DNA of 64,000 nt from Cavia porcellus (lineage: Eukaryota > Chordata > Mammalia > Rodentia > Caviidae): positions 14,948,001-15,012,000 of the forward strand of contig NW_026947492.1 in the NCBI RefSeq assembly GCF_034190915.1, written 5' to 3'. A program made the position numbers and the translations under genes. The notes under the pieces are model-generated. The model saw only the letters and a list, made by a program, of their open reading frames with translations. It did not search any database and was not told the origin of the DNA. The number at the start of each line of letters is the position of its first letter. The stretch's first letter is position 1. Below are positions 40,686 to 52,614 of the stretch, one piece after another.

Positions 40686-40764
40686 GTGTAACCTGAATGT
40701 ATCATCAGGAAACAATCAGTCAAAATCCACATTAAGGGACAGAGTACAAAATGGCTAGTCAGTA

Positions 40765-41165
40765 CATGTATCGAGGTGCTTTTTTATTGCTGGGACAGAA
40801 TACTTGACACCCTGAATTTAAACAAGGAAAGGATTACTTTGGCTTGTGGTTTCAGAAGATTCAGTTCATGTTTGTATAGCTCCTGAGCAGAACCCTCATT
40901 GTGGAGAGTCATGACATTATTACCTCATGACAGCCAGAAGCAGAGTGACAAGAAAGAGCCTGAGGAAGAGATATATCCTGCAAAGACACATTCCTTAGAG
41001 GCCCACCTCCTCCAGCAAGGTCTCAAAGCTTGATATGCAGCAAGTTCCACTGTGAACTCCACAAGGTATAAGGCTCCTATCCCCACCATGAACCAATCAC
41101 TTTCTGAAAGCTCCATATTTGAGCACACGAGTCTTTTGGACATTTTAAATCTGCACAGTAACAAA
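40765..41165 (-). repeat. MaLR-like LTR, antisense copy
   Basis: 'TTATTGCTGGGACAGAATAC', 'TTTGGCTTGTGGTTTCAGAA', 'GGCCCACCTCCTCCAGC', 'GAACCAATCACTTTCTG'. Opposite orientation to the copy 80 bp away, giving an inverted pair. Confidence 0.6.
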
Positions 41166-43439
41166 ACCTTTCAAAAATTCTAATGTTATGAAAGACAACA
41201 AACAGACTGTGGACCTTTCCGAGTTAAGCGACTCTAAAGCAGTGTGATAACTAAATGCAATGTGAGTCTAGACTGGATTCTGTTGTTAAAAAGAAAGATA
41301 AAAAGTGTATTAGGATTCATGGAAAATTTTAAATACAGATGATATGCCAGATAACAGAATTCTATCAATGTAAATTTCTTAAGTGTGATCATTTTAATAT
41401 AGTTACATAGGAGAATGTCTTTAGATCTTGGGACATATTTGTTTAAATATTTTTGGTAAAGTGTTTTATGTGGTTATTTTCTCCTACCTGTTCAAAACAA
41501 TAAAATGTATAAATAACAGGTATCATTAATTAAGTCTTACAGAATCTGCTACAGGAAATAACTATTATGTACTAAGTGCTTTTTTGGGGATCCAGGGCCC
41601 CCAGTGGGGAACACACATACCCTACATGCCCTAAAAGGAGATACGGAGGCCACAGTCCCTTCCTTTCTCTCACTGTGCTTCCCTTCATCAACTTTGTGCT
41701 AGTCTAAGGAGGAGGAAGTGTCTTCCTCTACTGAGTAATGCAGTAGGCTACCAAGATTCCCCTCAGGACCAAGGCCCTTTTTCTCCCTAATCTCTGGCTT
41801 ACACCTCCATCCCTCTCTGGAAATTGCTCTTGGCAGTAAGGAAATGACAAGCTCATAGTTATTCCTTCAATAAACCTCTTGCACTCAAATTTCCCTTCTC
41901 AGCTCTGTTTCCTATAGAACCTGCTCTGCAGTGATTTGTAATTGCAGGGATCAAGCTGGACCTCACCGCAGCCATCTTGATGTAGCTGCCATTTTGCTCT
42001 CCAGGTGACTATGGTACAAGTTCTGTAGGAAAAACATAGTCACTAAGATGGTCAGTGGAGAATCGGTGTGTCATACATTCTCTCTGTCTCTATCTGTCTC
42101 TCTTTTTTCCCTTTTTCTCTCTCAGTTTATTTTGGTATTACAGAATGTGGGGTTCACTTTGGAGACTCGGTTCATGGTACATACCGTGAGCACCGTAATA
42201 GGTATTAAGAAGGCCTGAGTACATCCTGGTTGGCTGTAGCCAAGCATTGTCTAGCTCAGCATACACACACCTTCCTCCTGGCTTGGGTGTGGGGATTTGT
42301 CCAAGGCGTAGCTCTTCCTACAAGGCTCTAAGGCTCTAACAAACTGTGGTTTGTGCAGTCCTGGATTTCTCTGCCTCTTTCTCTGGTTCCTCAGCATCTT
42401 CCATGTTTGGCAGCTGGCTATTGTAACCTGGAAGTGGATTTTCCTAAACCATAACACAGGGAGCTTAAAGTTTGCAATGCAGAATACAATAGGGTGAGGT
42501 AAAGATCACGTAGACATAGTCTTCTTGATAACAATGAGTGAAGCTCTAGCTAATCCGGTGGCAGGAAACTATGTCCCCACCGAATGTTTTTGCAGGTATT
42601 ATAATCCAATCTGCTGCCCCTCCCCAGCCTCTAACACTCTTCAGATTGAAAATTTTGACTAAAGTCACTGGGCTGCATTTGTGTTTCACTCTAAAGATTC
42701 TTTTTGCTTCATTTGGAGAGAGAAAGCCCGAGGCAAATTCTCGAATTCAAGCTTAAGGGGGAAGAAGGCAAGACTTCCTTGCCCACCCTCCTGCCCCCAG
42801 CTTCTCCTTCTCCACTGACTATTTTTAAATGAGAGGATGAAGCCAGGCAGTCTTTGCAAGTGCTTATTGATAATGGGTCTGCAAAAGCTACCCTGCCTCC
42901 CACTCTCATTCTTTATGGCTAAGAAAACAGCCAATTATACAAGCGCTAGAACATCATGAGTGTCACATTCTGATGACTCTCACTCTGTCTCTACAATGAC
43001 CACGCCTGGGGCACTGGAGAGACGCTTCAGAGTCACTTGTAGGGAGAAGGTCTTGCTCATTATACAGGGTTACAGGCCTGTGACAGCGCTGGGCGGGAGG
43101 GACGGAGCTGAGTCCCTGGAGCTGTTTCAGTCCTCGATGCCAAAGCGCTGCCTCACAGCCTCAGGACAGCAGGCCTGTATTGGTTAAGGGAAAGCCAAGA
43201 TTTGCCCTCTGGCTCTGTTGCCCATTCCCATGGTAACGTTTTTCTTCAGTGTGGATAAGGAGCCAGGTTTAGGCGCTAGCACTTCCCTTTTTGATTAGAT
43301 GCCTGAGGAAAAGAGTAACAACATTTTAATTCAGTGTGTTGAAATCAAGTTAAGGCTTCTAATAGGCAAAATCAGATTTAAAATCAGATCAGAACTAAAG
43401 CTCGTAGTAGGCCAGGGTTTCCTGGTAAGCTGAGAATGT
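41166..43439. other. Mostly unique sequence, no gene seen
   Basis: 41575-41950 contains 'CAATAAACCTCTTGCACTC' near its end and may be another old LTR, not confirmed. 42060-42120 is CT-rich. No coding exon was found; the 83-aa frames near 42700 overlap on the same strand and lack domains. Confidence 0.4.
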
Positions 43440-43790
43440 TATGTTAGATTTCCGTTACTATCACAAATATCAGAGGTAATCAGTTTATGAAGAGAGGATG
43501 GGTCTTTGGGCTCATGATTTCAAAGATTCCAGTCCATGGTCAATTTGCTTGTCATTCTGGGCCTGTGACAAAGGAGCTTTTCATGAGTGGAGTATGCGGT
43601 AGGGCAAAAGTACTTACCTCAGGGCTAGAAGTGGAAAAAAATAAAGAAGTAGGAGAAGAAGAAGAGGCTAGGGTCCCCAGGTCCCCTTAGACTGTAATCT
43701 TAGGGCTCAAAGACCTCCTAGAAAGCCCTCCATTTGAAGGGCCCACCACTTCCCATACTGCCCACAGGCCAGGCATCAAGCACTGAACAG
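43440..43790 (-). repeat. MaLR-like LTR remnant, antisense
   Basis: 'TTTGGGCTCATGATTTC', 'CAGTCCATGGTCAATTTGC', 'GGGCCTGTGACAAAGG', 'GGGCCCACCACTTCCC', 'CAGGCATCAAGCACT' follow the family order. A purine-rich AGGAGAAGAAGAAG patch sits where other copies have the GA tract. Confidence 0.5.
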
Positions 43791-46435
43791 CAGGGCCTTT
43801 AGGGCACACTCCGAATCCAAAGTGCAGCAGGTGGGATACTTGGGAACCGGAGGGCTACCTGCAACAGGCCGGGCCTCATCGTGATAGATTCAGCTTTCCT
43901 GGGCAAGAACCTGGTGTATTTCCTGTAACATAAGCAAAGTGTCTGGACTTTCTGATCACCAGGATGGCATGAAGTTGAAAGGAGACCGTTTTGTAAATAA
44001 ACTCCTCCTGAATGCACAGTGCATGCTGTGATTCGCGCAGTATTAAGGAACTGGGCGCCAGAGTAAGGTCTGGAAGAGATCTGACCTTGTGCCACCCTCC
44101 ACATGGCTAGGGGTCTCAGTTGGCCTGGTACGTTCTATCAAAGTGACTTAAACGTTGCCCCAGATGCCATTTTGGCAGGATAAGAAAATAATGCTGTGGA
44201 GTGGTCTGGAAATCATATCAGTGTGACTATAATTCTCTTTACCTTTCAGTGTTACAGGGATTTTTAGAGTCCCAAAGAGAGGTCCCTTTTTTTGTGATGT
44301 AGAAGTCCTGTGGGATGAGGTGAGTACTGTGTAAGTCTCGCGCAGGGCCAGACACAGGGCAGTGCTCTGTAGGGGTCAGCTGTGACAGAGACCGAGTCTT
44401 GCAGACTGACCTTGCCACTTGGGGGTCTCACTCAAGTGGAGGTGGCAGGAGGCCCATTCTCTTCAATACGGAAAGTTCCAAATAGGCTGTTAAATAAGTC
44501 CTATTTTCTCACCTTAACAAATGGACCTTTGTAAGAATTCTCAGGCTTCACGGGAGTGTGTGTTAGGCCTAGCTAGCAGTCTGGGGGAGCTGGGCTCTTG
44601 CCCCGAGCCTGTAGCCTCCCTCCCTCTGCCCACTTCTAGTGCTTACTACACCTCAAGGTCACTGTGGCCCCCTCATCCAGGCTCCACCCACACTTCTGCT
44701 CACTCTGGGCCTCCTCTTGAGGTCAAGAATGCACATCTGGGGAGCACGGGGGCCACCTTGGGAGGAAACCTATGCTGGCTCTGGCAGCCAGCTGGAGACC
44801 ACATAGAGAGAGGTATAGGACCAGACACCTGGCTCTGGATTCAGGTGGTCAGGGCTTCTTGGCCCAGGTATTCTGCTTTCCAGGGGAGAGTTGCAGCCAG
44901 AGGGGACCAGAGTCCCCCTCTTTTAGAGCTCGAGGAACAAGATTGGAACCCCTTGGCTAGATCTAAAGATTGAACTTCTGGTGTTCTATACAGGAGCAGT
45001 TTCCAAGTGGTGGAGCCAAGATTTAACTGAGTGACTTTTTTTGCATCTGTGTACTAAACTTTTCTCATTATAAAACAGGAGTGATTTTAAATCCTCTGCC
45101 TGCGGCACCCTGTGCTCGGGAACGGATGATACCTGCATTATTAAAGATATGAAATTTTTTTAACCAGTTCTCAGGTTTCTCAGGCTTACCTTGATTGGTC
45201 AGCAAGGAAAATACAAAGCCACCGGTATTTGATGTACATATAAAAATAGTCCCTCTGATATTTTAATTCTCGATCTACCTGGCAGGAGAAGATTGTTGTC
45301 ACATCCAGTGAACTTTAAATGAATACTGAGTCCATTGCATATACACTAGTAACAGGAAGCCTTCAAATCAGGATGGATTTTAATTCCTTGTTTGTACATT
45401 CACTTGAGATGTTTTGGTCAATATCTCTTTCCCGGGACCCACAGAGATGTGTCCTTAGACATTCTATCCTTGTCACATGTTTAGTTGTTCATTGTTTCCA
45501 AAGACAGACTGGAAAGACAGGAGTCACATTTTGTATTTCTTTTTTATCTCCGTCCATACTAACCTACCTAGGCGATAATCACATTTTTGTTACATGAATA
45601 CATAATGAAGTGCCTTAGCATAATCATTGTAATCATACTGATACTGATGTGCTAAGAGGACAGAAAAGCGCCTTTTAGATGATTTGGAATTTTCTATGAG
45701 TCAGTTTTTCTGTGAATTCACAAAGGAATGTTAAACCCTGAAAGGTAACTCGATAGGAGGGTACTACAGACAACTGAAGATAGCTTCATCCAAGAGCGGA
45801 ACATAAACAAATTTCATTACTTTCATGATTACCTCTTTGTTCACCCCTACTCTTTCTCACAGCATCATTTCCTCAGGCAATATTTACTGGGTACATATTA
45901 TTACAGGTCACTGTGTCCCAGCATGTAATAGAGGTGCACAGATGGATGGAACATTAACTTTTCAAATCTGCAAAGTAAGCCTTCTGGGAGATCAGTCACG
46001 GTAAGATTGATGTAATATAATGTGAAAAGCCCAGATGATATAAGAAAAGTATAAATACTTTCTGTGAACTGCAGAGAGAGAAGAGATGACTCCTTATAGC
46101 AGACACTGAGTATGGGGGCCAGAAAAGCTCTCTGAAAGAGCTGGCATAGGAGAGGGTCCCTAAGCTGTCTAAAATGTAGGGAAGCAGGGCGTGGCAAAGG
46201 CCCCAGCCAGGAGAACCTCTGTTATCCAACAAACCACAGGAGAAGATGAGACTGAGCAGAGCACAACAAGGAATGGACACCAACTCTGTAGGGTTGGACG
46301 TAGCATATGTGAAGGGAAATGTGCAAAGCGAGGTGGGCAGGGGTGACAGGCCTGACAGGGACTGGACTTCGCTTGCAGGTGGCGTTAGCTGGTCTAGCAT
46401 AGGAGCTTAAAGCTCAGGCTGTGATTCAGACAAGC
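43791..46435. other. Long unique stretch, no gene seen
   Basis: The 150-aa frame 44521-44973 is Pro/Ser/Trp rich with no recognisable domain; it lacks other support and is not called. A weak MIR-like piece may lie near 45010-45090. Confidence 0.5.
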
Positions 46436-46590
46436 TTGTCCGCGAAGTTCGGCCTCTCTTTTCTCACATCACTTAAAATTTCTGAGCCTGTTTCCTCATC
46501 TGTAAAATCAGAGTAACACAATACTTGTCTTCAAGGTTGTGAGAATTAAGTGAGATCATATGCAAAAAGGCTTTTAAAATAGAGCCTGAC
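46436..46590 (+). repeat. MIR SINE, 3' half
   Basis: 'CTGAGCCTGTTTCCTCATC', 'TGTAAAATCAGAGTAACAC', 'GTTGTGAGAATTAAGTGAG' and 'AGAGCCTGACAA' are the diagnostic MIR 3' half in order. Confidence 0.85.
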
Positions 46591-46686
46591 AAATTAGAAT
46601 AGTCCGAAGGTAAGAGGAGCTGTCATTAATGACCGTTACTGGAAGGTTTTGAGCACTTTAGTGAGAGCATGAGAACAGCATTGAGA

Positions 46687-46719
46687 GTCGTTTCTTGGCC
46701 TTTTGGCTAAGATCAAGTG
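46687..46719 (+). pseudogene. U2 snRNA 5' fragment
   Basis: 33 bp, 'GTCGTTTCTTGGCCTTTTGG' then 'CTAAGATCAAGTG', match the start of U2 snRNA except for three changes. The branch-point-binding segment, Sm site and 3' stem-loops are all missing, so it is a truncated retrocopy without function. No U2-type upstream promoter element is seen. Confidence 0.8.
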
Positions 46720-46899
46720 GAAAACATTACCAAGGAATAGTAGGAGAGGAAGAAAAGGCAGGGAAAGAAACTGAGAATACTAACCTAATGTTTTTGGTAG
46801 TTGCCACTTATTATATCAGTACTATACTGGTATTCTATATTAGAAAACTAGGAAACTAATATTAAAACTATGCATCCCCAAAAATCGGCATGCATAACT

Positions 46900-47200
46900 G
46901 AGTACCCCAAAATGTCACAGCTGAAAACAATAAGCATTTGTTGTCTCACAGTTGCTGAGGGTCAGAAATCCACAAACGTCTTACCTGAGTGGTGCTGGCT
47001 CAGAGTTCCTTCATAAGCATGCAATCAGGATGTCGCCTACAGCTCATTTCAAGGCTCAGCTTCTACCTGATGCAGCTGTGGTGGTCTCAAGCTTCCACGT
47101 CCTAGCTCACTCCCAGGGCTGGCTTCTCACCAGACAGCCGGCTTCCTTCGGACTGAGCTCAGAGATAGAAAAAGCACGTAAGGAGGAACGCACAGCCTTT
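46900..47200. repeat. Old mammalian LTR-like repeat
   Basis: 'TGTTGTCTCACAGTTGCTGA', 'GGTCAGAAATCCACAAACG' and 'CAATCAGGATGTCGCC' recall a widespread ancient repeat (MLT1/MER age class). The family is not pinned down. Confidence 0.4.
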
Positions 47201-47690
47201 TTGTAACTCAACATCGAAGTAACAAAACTTTCATTTGTTAGAAGGGGGTTATTAAACCCTTCTTACTATCATAAGGTGAGAACCAAATAAGCACAGGAAT
47301 GCTGAAGGATGAAGCTTGTGGAGACCCAGTGTAGAAATCACCTACTCCAACTACTATATTCCAGATGGACGTTTTAATAGATTCTATATTACTTAACCTT
47401 AGGAATAAATATGCATGGTATTAGACTCATGCTCAATGAAAGAAAGTTGGACTCAGAGAAGTCAAGTAAGTTGCCTAAGATGACATAGCTATACATTAAG
47501 TAATGAAATATTAAGCTAATATAAATTAAAATGTCATTTCAGCAGGTAGCATTGGACAGAAATTTCCACAAAGAAAATTTGTGTCTTTATAATTTTTCCT
47601 GGAGTTGTGACAGGTTTTGCATATCATTCTATATTTAGATACATATTTAGATGTGTGGTACGCATTAAACATGGTCTTATGTCTTTGTTG
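47201..47690. other. AT-rich unique sequence, no gene seen
   Basis: A short piece at 47445-47490 ('GACTCAGAGAAGTCAAGTAA') resembles a widespread MIR/L2-type core. Nothing else. Confidence 0.45.
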
Positions 47691-47694
47691 TAGA

Positions 47695-48035
47695 CTGAGT
47701 TTTATGTTCTAAAGTTCACTTGTCGAAATATAATCCTGAGCGTCACAGCATTTGGAGGCAGAGACTTTGGGGGACAATGAGGTACGGAAGGTGCAGCCCA
47801 CATGAGTAAGAACAGTGTCCTTGCAGAAGGAACCCTGGAGAGCCCCTCTGTTCCATGAGGACCCAGGGAAAGGGAGGCCTCTGTGAAGCAGGAGGCGGGA
47901 CCTCAGTGGACCTAGAATCTGCTGGAAACTTGAGCTCAGACTTTGCCATCTTTGGAGCCTCAGAAATGAACTGCCAGGTCTGCAGGGTTCTGTTACAGCA
48001 GCCGGCACAGACTCAGTTCACCCTTCCTGCACAAT
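47695..48035 (+). repeat. MLT1-type MaLR LTR
   Basis: 'GTTTTATGTTCTAAAGTTC', 'AATCCTGAGCGTCACAGC', 'TTTGGAGGCAGAGACTTTGG', 'CATGAGGACCCAGGG' and 'CTTTGCCATCTTTGGAGCC' follow the MLT1 layout. Old, sense orientation. Confidence 0.65.
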
Positions 48036-49530
48036 GCGAAGTAAGTACTATTACTGTGCTTGTCTGGTACACAAAGAACTCAAAATCTGAAAAGCACAGT
48101 ATTTGTTTAAAGCACATGGGTAATAAATAATTTGTTCAAGATTTAAACATAAATCTCATTGACTCCAAAACTTAAAACTACGAAGAAGTCAAATGCATTC
48201 AGTTGACAGTGTTTCTGAGATTTAACTACAGTACATTTTAGTTAATTTGCAGGCTATCTAATTTGAGGGTGCTCACATTCTGATAGTGATGCCGATTAGG
48301 TATCTCAGTCAGACTGAGGTGAGTCAGTTTCCTTTCCCCTGCCAGGCCCTCACCTCTTCCCTTTCTTATTTTCTTTTGGGTAACGAAACAGAAACCCTGT
48401 TAGCATAGTAGCTATGTTGTTAAGGGCTTTTTCTTGCAGGTGATAAGAAGCCAGCTGCAACTGGCTTAAATAATCCCAGAAATGCATTAGCTCTCAAAGC
48501 TGAGATAGAGGAACTCCTTGGAGAAAAAATACAAGCATTATTAAAAGATGAAGGAAGAGTGGATATCATGAACAAAACCATACCTGCCCAAAGCAACAAC
48601 ACACGTCAGTGGTGTCCTAAGGCCTCAGAACTACGGTAAACAAACACACACGCCAAAGCACCCCTAGAAGTCTAGCCTAGTCCCCAGTGTAGAGAATCAA
48701 AATTGCCCCAGCAACTTCCTCCACGGTAGCTGGCAGCACAGATTGACTGCAGGCCTCTGGGAGCGAAGCTCTCACCTAGGGTTCACCCTCCTAAGGACAG
48801 ATGCACTGCCCACCGCCAGCCCTGGGCAGGGCCAGAGCTCAGAGGTGCTGAAGCTCACTTCTGGCTTCCAGGGTGGAGCCAGGGTCCTGGGAGAGAGGTC
48901 AGAGGCTGGGCAAGAAGGAGAAGCATTAGGGAGAGAAAGGAAGAGGAAGAAAGAAAAGAGGAGATGAGAAGGAAAATGATTCGCACACACACACACTCAT
49001 CCATGGCTCATCTACCCAGTTTGTGTAGACATAAACCACTGTGCAAAGTTAAATCTCCCTCAGAAGGCTCTGGACTGTGTGGTGTATGTCAGACCAGCCT
49101 AAGACTGTTCCTTTTTATGGCGGAGGACACCTGAATCCCTTCCCAAAAGTCGCAGGTAAATGGAATAGTTGCACTGCATGGAAAGTAGCAAGAGAGGAGG
49201 CAGAGGAGGGCTGGTATTCGAGCTGAGTTTGGAAAAATGAGGGGAGGACAGGGGCAGTCCATGCAAAAGCCTGGGGCATGAGCAGCGCGTGTGACTCCAT
49301 GAGGTAGTTCAAAGATTCTCTGGAGCCGATCACCCTGGGCTGGAAACAGCCTCTTATCTCCAGCAACATCCAGCTTTAAAACTAGGGGGCAGGGGAGGAC
49401 CGCGCGGCTGCTCTGCTTCATGTTTCTTCCTATTACAGAAAGTAATGATGGTTTATCCTACCACCTCCGAATTCAATACTGTGCTCTTTTCTTTCTTTCT
49501 ATCTTCAAATTCACAATTTCCCTTCAAGGG
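48036..49530. other. Unique sequence, no gene seen
   Basis: Purine-rich 48895-48975 (GAGAAAGGAAGAGG) followed by a short CA run. Frames on both strands near 49100-49420 lack domains. Confidence 0.5.
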
Positions 49531-49534
49531 CAGT

Positions 49535-49720
49535 GTGGCAGTGTGAACTGAGGCTCCAGAATCAGGCCAGCTGGGTTTGCGTATAGGGCTGGCCATTTAT
49601 TTGCTCGTGTTATTAAGCACATTATTTCACTTCCGTAGGCCCGGTTTTTCTGGTCTGTAATTTGAGACCAACACAATGCAGTAGGATCGCCGGGAAGATG
49701 AAGGGGATGAAGAAACTGGC
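49535..49720 (+). repeat. MIR SINE
   Basis: 'GTGTGGCAGTGTGAACTGAG', 'CTCCAGAATCAGGCCAGC', 'TGGGTTTGCG' and 'GGTCTGTAATTTGAGACC' match MIR in order. Confidence 0.7.
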
Positions 49721-49751
49721 TCTTTAAAAATCTCCTGTACATGCAGGCTTT

Positions 49752-49784
49752 TGATGGAGACCAGGATGGAGACCAGGATGGATC
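49752..49784. repeat. Short tandem duplication
   Basis: 'GATGGAGACCAG' is repeated head to tail with a third partial unit. Confidence 0.85.
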
Positions 49785-50177
49785 ACCCCAAATGCGCCAC
49801 TTTGTTGGAAAGACTGTTTGGAGGTGAAGGCAGTCAAGAAGAGACCAGCGCAGGAATACACCTCTGCTCATCTCCTCCTGTCTAAAAGCAGGGCATGCAT
49901 CTCCTCTTGGATGAGTGGCATGGCTTTCCTTCATGAAGGGTTCTTGTCCACACACCGAGGAGAGGAATGGCTCCTGTTCCTGAAGATGCATCTGAATAAC
50001 CAAACCTCACGAAAACAGCCCTCATCTTCCTCTAAGGTCTTCACATTCCTACCTTCTTCTTGGCTTATGGTCCTTGAAGCACAAATTCCATTTTCTTTGT
50101 TTAAAATATTATATAAACCCTGCAGTCTAAATTTCTTTGGGCTTCATTTTTTTCTATGAACTCCCACAGATGTAAAT

Positions 50178-50340
50178 TTTTTTTTTTTTTTTTTTTTTGT
50201 CTTTTTGAGACAGGGTCTCGCTATGCAGTTCAGGCTGGCCTTTAGCTCACTTTGTAGCCCAGGCTGGTCTCGAACTCAGTGATCCTCCTGCCTCAGCCTC
50301 CTGAGTGCTGGGATTACAGGTGTGAGCCTTCACGTCCAGC
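50178..50340 (-). mobile_element. B1 SINE, antisense, full length
   Basis: A 22-nt T run, 'GTCTTTTTGAGACAGGGTC', through 'GATTACAGGTGTGAGCC'. 'GATGTAAAT' on both sides is the target duplication. Low divergence. Confidence 0.95.
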
Positions 50341-50526
50341 GGATGTAAATATTAATGAGTGGTGTGGCCTTGTGTCCTGTTCACATTTTTCTTCCTCCCT
50401 GACATTCACATCCCTCCCTGAAATAAATAAAATAAAATAACCCAGGATCAGCTCTATTTTGCCATTTCATCACAGAAAGATTCATTGTGGTTACATTTCT
50501 TCTCCTTGGTTTGGGAATATTTCACT
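50341..50526. other. Unique spacer
   Basis: Nothing recognised beyond an AAATAAAATAAAATAA run near 50420. Confidence 0.5.
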
Positions 50527-50945
50527 GTTGTAATTTGGCATGACTGATGCCATCTCGAGCCCTGCATTTAACTAGTGCCCTGTGTTTGACCCAGGAAAAT
50601 GAAAAATTACTCAGGGTATAGGTCTCATGAGAAAAGCAGAATGAGCTGTAATCCATGAGAGAAAAATTAACCTGCTCAACAAAAGAAGCAGGACACAGGT
50701 GTCAACCAAAAATTAATGAAAGATTCGAGCTAAACTGTTTCCATCAGGATGTCTTTTGTGGTTCTCTCTTTTAAAAGCTCTATACCTTTCCAGTTCAATG
50801 CCATTTGTTTGGACCCTGAAACGGGGATGGGGCTGTCTGTATACACGTGGTTCTGAGCTCAGCTAATTAAATTCCAAATTTATCAGTTTGGCTGCTTGGA
50901 TTCCTGTGTGGTTGTTCACGAACCCACCTCATTCACAACTTTGAG
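50527..50945 (+). mobile_element. Solo LTR, copy 2 of a dispersed pair
   Basis: Clearly related to 17726-18090 along its length (shared words listed there). It starts 'TGTTGTAATTTGGCATGAC'. It contains 'TTTTAAAAGCTCTATACC' (promoter-like) and 'GGACCCTGAAACGGGG'. No internal retroviral sequence is attached. Confidence 0.62.
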
Positions 50946-51785
50946 AGAGGGTCAAATAAGCAAGCGCTGGACCTCAGGGGAACAGTCCCTTTCTAGGTAC
51001 GCAGGAGTTCAAACAGGTGCACCCCACTTTTATCAGCGGCCAGATGCAAAACTGTGAGTTGGCCAGATGCCGGTTAACTAGTCATCAGCTGTCTTGTAAG
51101 TATATTCTCCCCTTCCCAAAGGGTGAGCAGAGCAGAAAGCCCAGCTCCACCACAGTGGACACTCAGTAGATGCCGAGGTACTGAAGTCAGAGGGTGGCGG
51201 ACCCTAAGGCTGACGTAGAATTCAGTTCAGTTGGACCCGAGATGCAGCTCCTCTGAGATGATCAGTTGTCATTCGGCTCCCAATCTTAAGTGAGAAAAAT
51301 AGGATTCTATTTACAGATATTGAATCAGCTTGCCTGCCTCCAGCCCTTCCTCTCCTCCGTCCTACACATGGCTGCCAATTCATCTTCCTTCATGGTTCAC
51401 CCTGTTCCCCCTTCAGCTAAAAACTCCTCGGTTCAGATGGGGTGCACCCCCCTGTTCCGCCACAGCTAATATTGTCACTGTGGCACCTTACCAGTTTCTC
51501 AATTTAGCTTTCGCCATTCCTTCTGCCAAAAACCTTCCTTCCCTCTCCTCTTGTATCAATCATCAAACCCTTCAGACTTTAAACTGTTCTTACAGTCGCT
51601 AGTGTTGTTCCCCGCAGTTGGCATGCCACACGCTGTGAGCTCCCCATGAAAACCCTCAGCGTGTCTTTGTCTTGGTGTTTCTACTCAGTCTGTTTCCGCT
51701 AAGTGACTTTTTTCAATACAAAGATGAGGGTTATTAGAGACATAATTCTACCTGTCCTGCACACCTGTACACAGTATACGTAAAA
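50946..51785. other. Unique sequence, no gene seen
   Basis: No exon, RNA gene or named repeat. Confidence 0.5.
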
Positions 51786-51787
51786 GC

Positions 51788-52200
51788 ATTTTGTTGATGT
51801 TATGATTTGGATCCAAAACGTCTCCCAAAGAGAGGGGGCTTCTGGAAAATGACCAGATGGTGGACACCAACCTCATCAGTGGGTCAATGCAAAGATTAGC
51901 TCATAGCTGAATTGCCGTTCAGAGCTGGGACCGGCTGGGGAAGCAGCTCGCTGGTGGTGCAACTTGGAAGAGTACATTCTTGTCCCCTGTCCCTTCCTCT
52001 CCCTCCCTGGCTGTTCTCGCTCTCTCTGCTTTGGTGCCAGGAGGTGGGCAGCCTGGCTCTGCCACGCCTCTCTGACATGATGCTTCTGCCTCGGTGCTAC
52101 CCTGCCATTGGCTGAAGCTATGAGCCAAAACAAGCCCTTGCTTCTCTGAGATGTGTGTGTCAGGTATCTTGTGCCAGTGATGGAGAAGTGAGTAACGCAA
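51788..52200 (+). repeat. MaLR-like LTR
   Basis: 'GTTATGATTTGGATCCAAAA', 'CGTCTCCCAAAGAGAGG', 'TGCCAGGAGGTGGGCAGCC', 'GCTATGAGCCAAAACAAGCC' and 'GTGATGGAGAAGTGAGTAAC' give start, middle and end of a MaLR LTR. Minus-strand frames of 93-154 aa here are composition artefacts. Confidence 0.65.
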
Positions 52201-52211
52201 CTGGTAATGAA

Positions 52212-52290
52212 GTTAAGTTGGAAATGCAGCTCAGTGGTATGCGCCTTAGCACGCACAAGGCCTCGAGTTCGTTCTTTTTTGCACTGCAAA
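52212..52290 (+). repeat. Old ID-like SINE
   Basis: 'GCAGCTCAGTGGTATGCGCC' and 'GGCCTCGAGTTCG' keep box A and B outlines. An A-rich end follows. Diverged. Confidence 0.5.
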
Positions 52291-52317
52291 AAAAGTTCAT
52301 TTATATGCATTTTATTT

Positions 52318-52614
52318 GGTGGTATTAGGGACTGAACCAAGAGATTTTTTTTTTTTTTCCAGTAGCAGCGATCAAATTCAGGATCTGGTACTTGTCAGGC
52401 AGGCACTTGTGCTGCTGAGCTAAATCTCCTGCCCTGAACCAAGAGATTGCTCTGAACAACACCCCCAGCCCTTTTAAAATTAAAATTAAATTTTTTAAAA
52501 ATTTGAGACAAGTTCTTACTAAGTTGCTGAGTTACTCAGGCCAGATTAAAATTTGTAATCCCCCTGCCGCAGCTTCCCAGAGTGCTGGCGATATAGATGT
52601 ACACCACAATTCTG
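52318..52614 (-). mobile_element. Dimeric B1-dID SINE, antisense, interrupted
   Basis: Plus-strand order is a dID part ('GGTATTAGGGACTGAACC' ... 'CACCCCCAGCCC'), an A/T linker, then B1 in reverse ('TTTGAGACAAGTTCTTAC' to 'ATGTACACCACAATTCTGG'). A younger ID SINE splits the dID part. The dimer is characteristic of several rodent families. Confidence 0.75.
52348..52433 (-). mobile_element. ID SINE nested in a B1-dID
   Basis: T run, 'GCAGCGATCAAATTCAGG', 'GCTGAGCTAAATCTCCTGCC'. The 13-mer 'TGAACCAAGAGAT' before and after it is the target duplication and comes from the older dID. Confidence 0.9.

Noticed and set aside
44521..44973. 150-aa open frame
   Set aside because: No domain, no splice context, and base composition explains the missing stops.
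46687..46719. Functional U2 snRNA gene
   Set aside because: Only 33 bp of the 5' end, no Sm site, no 3' stems, no upstream promoter element.
49382..49395. CTCF-like AAACTAGGGGGCAG
   Set aside because: Two mismatches in the conserved CCA start; weaker than the four sites kept.
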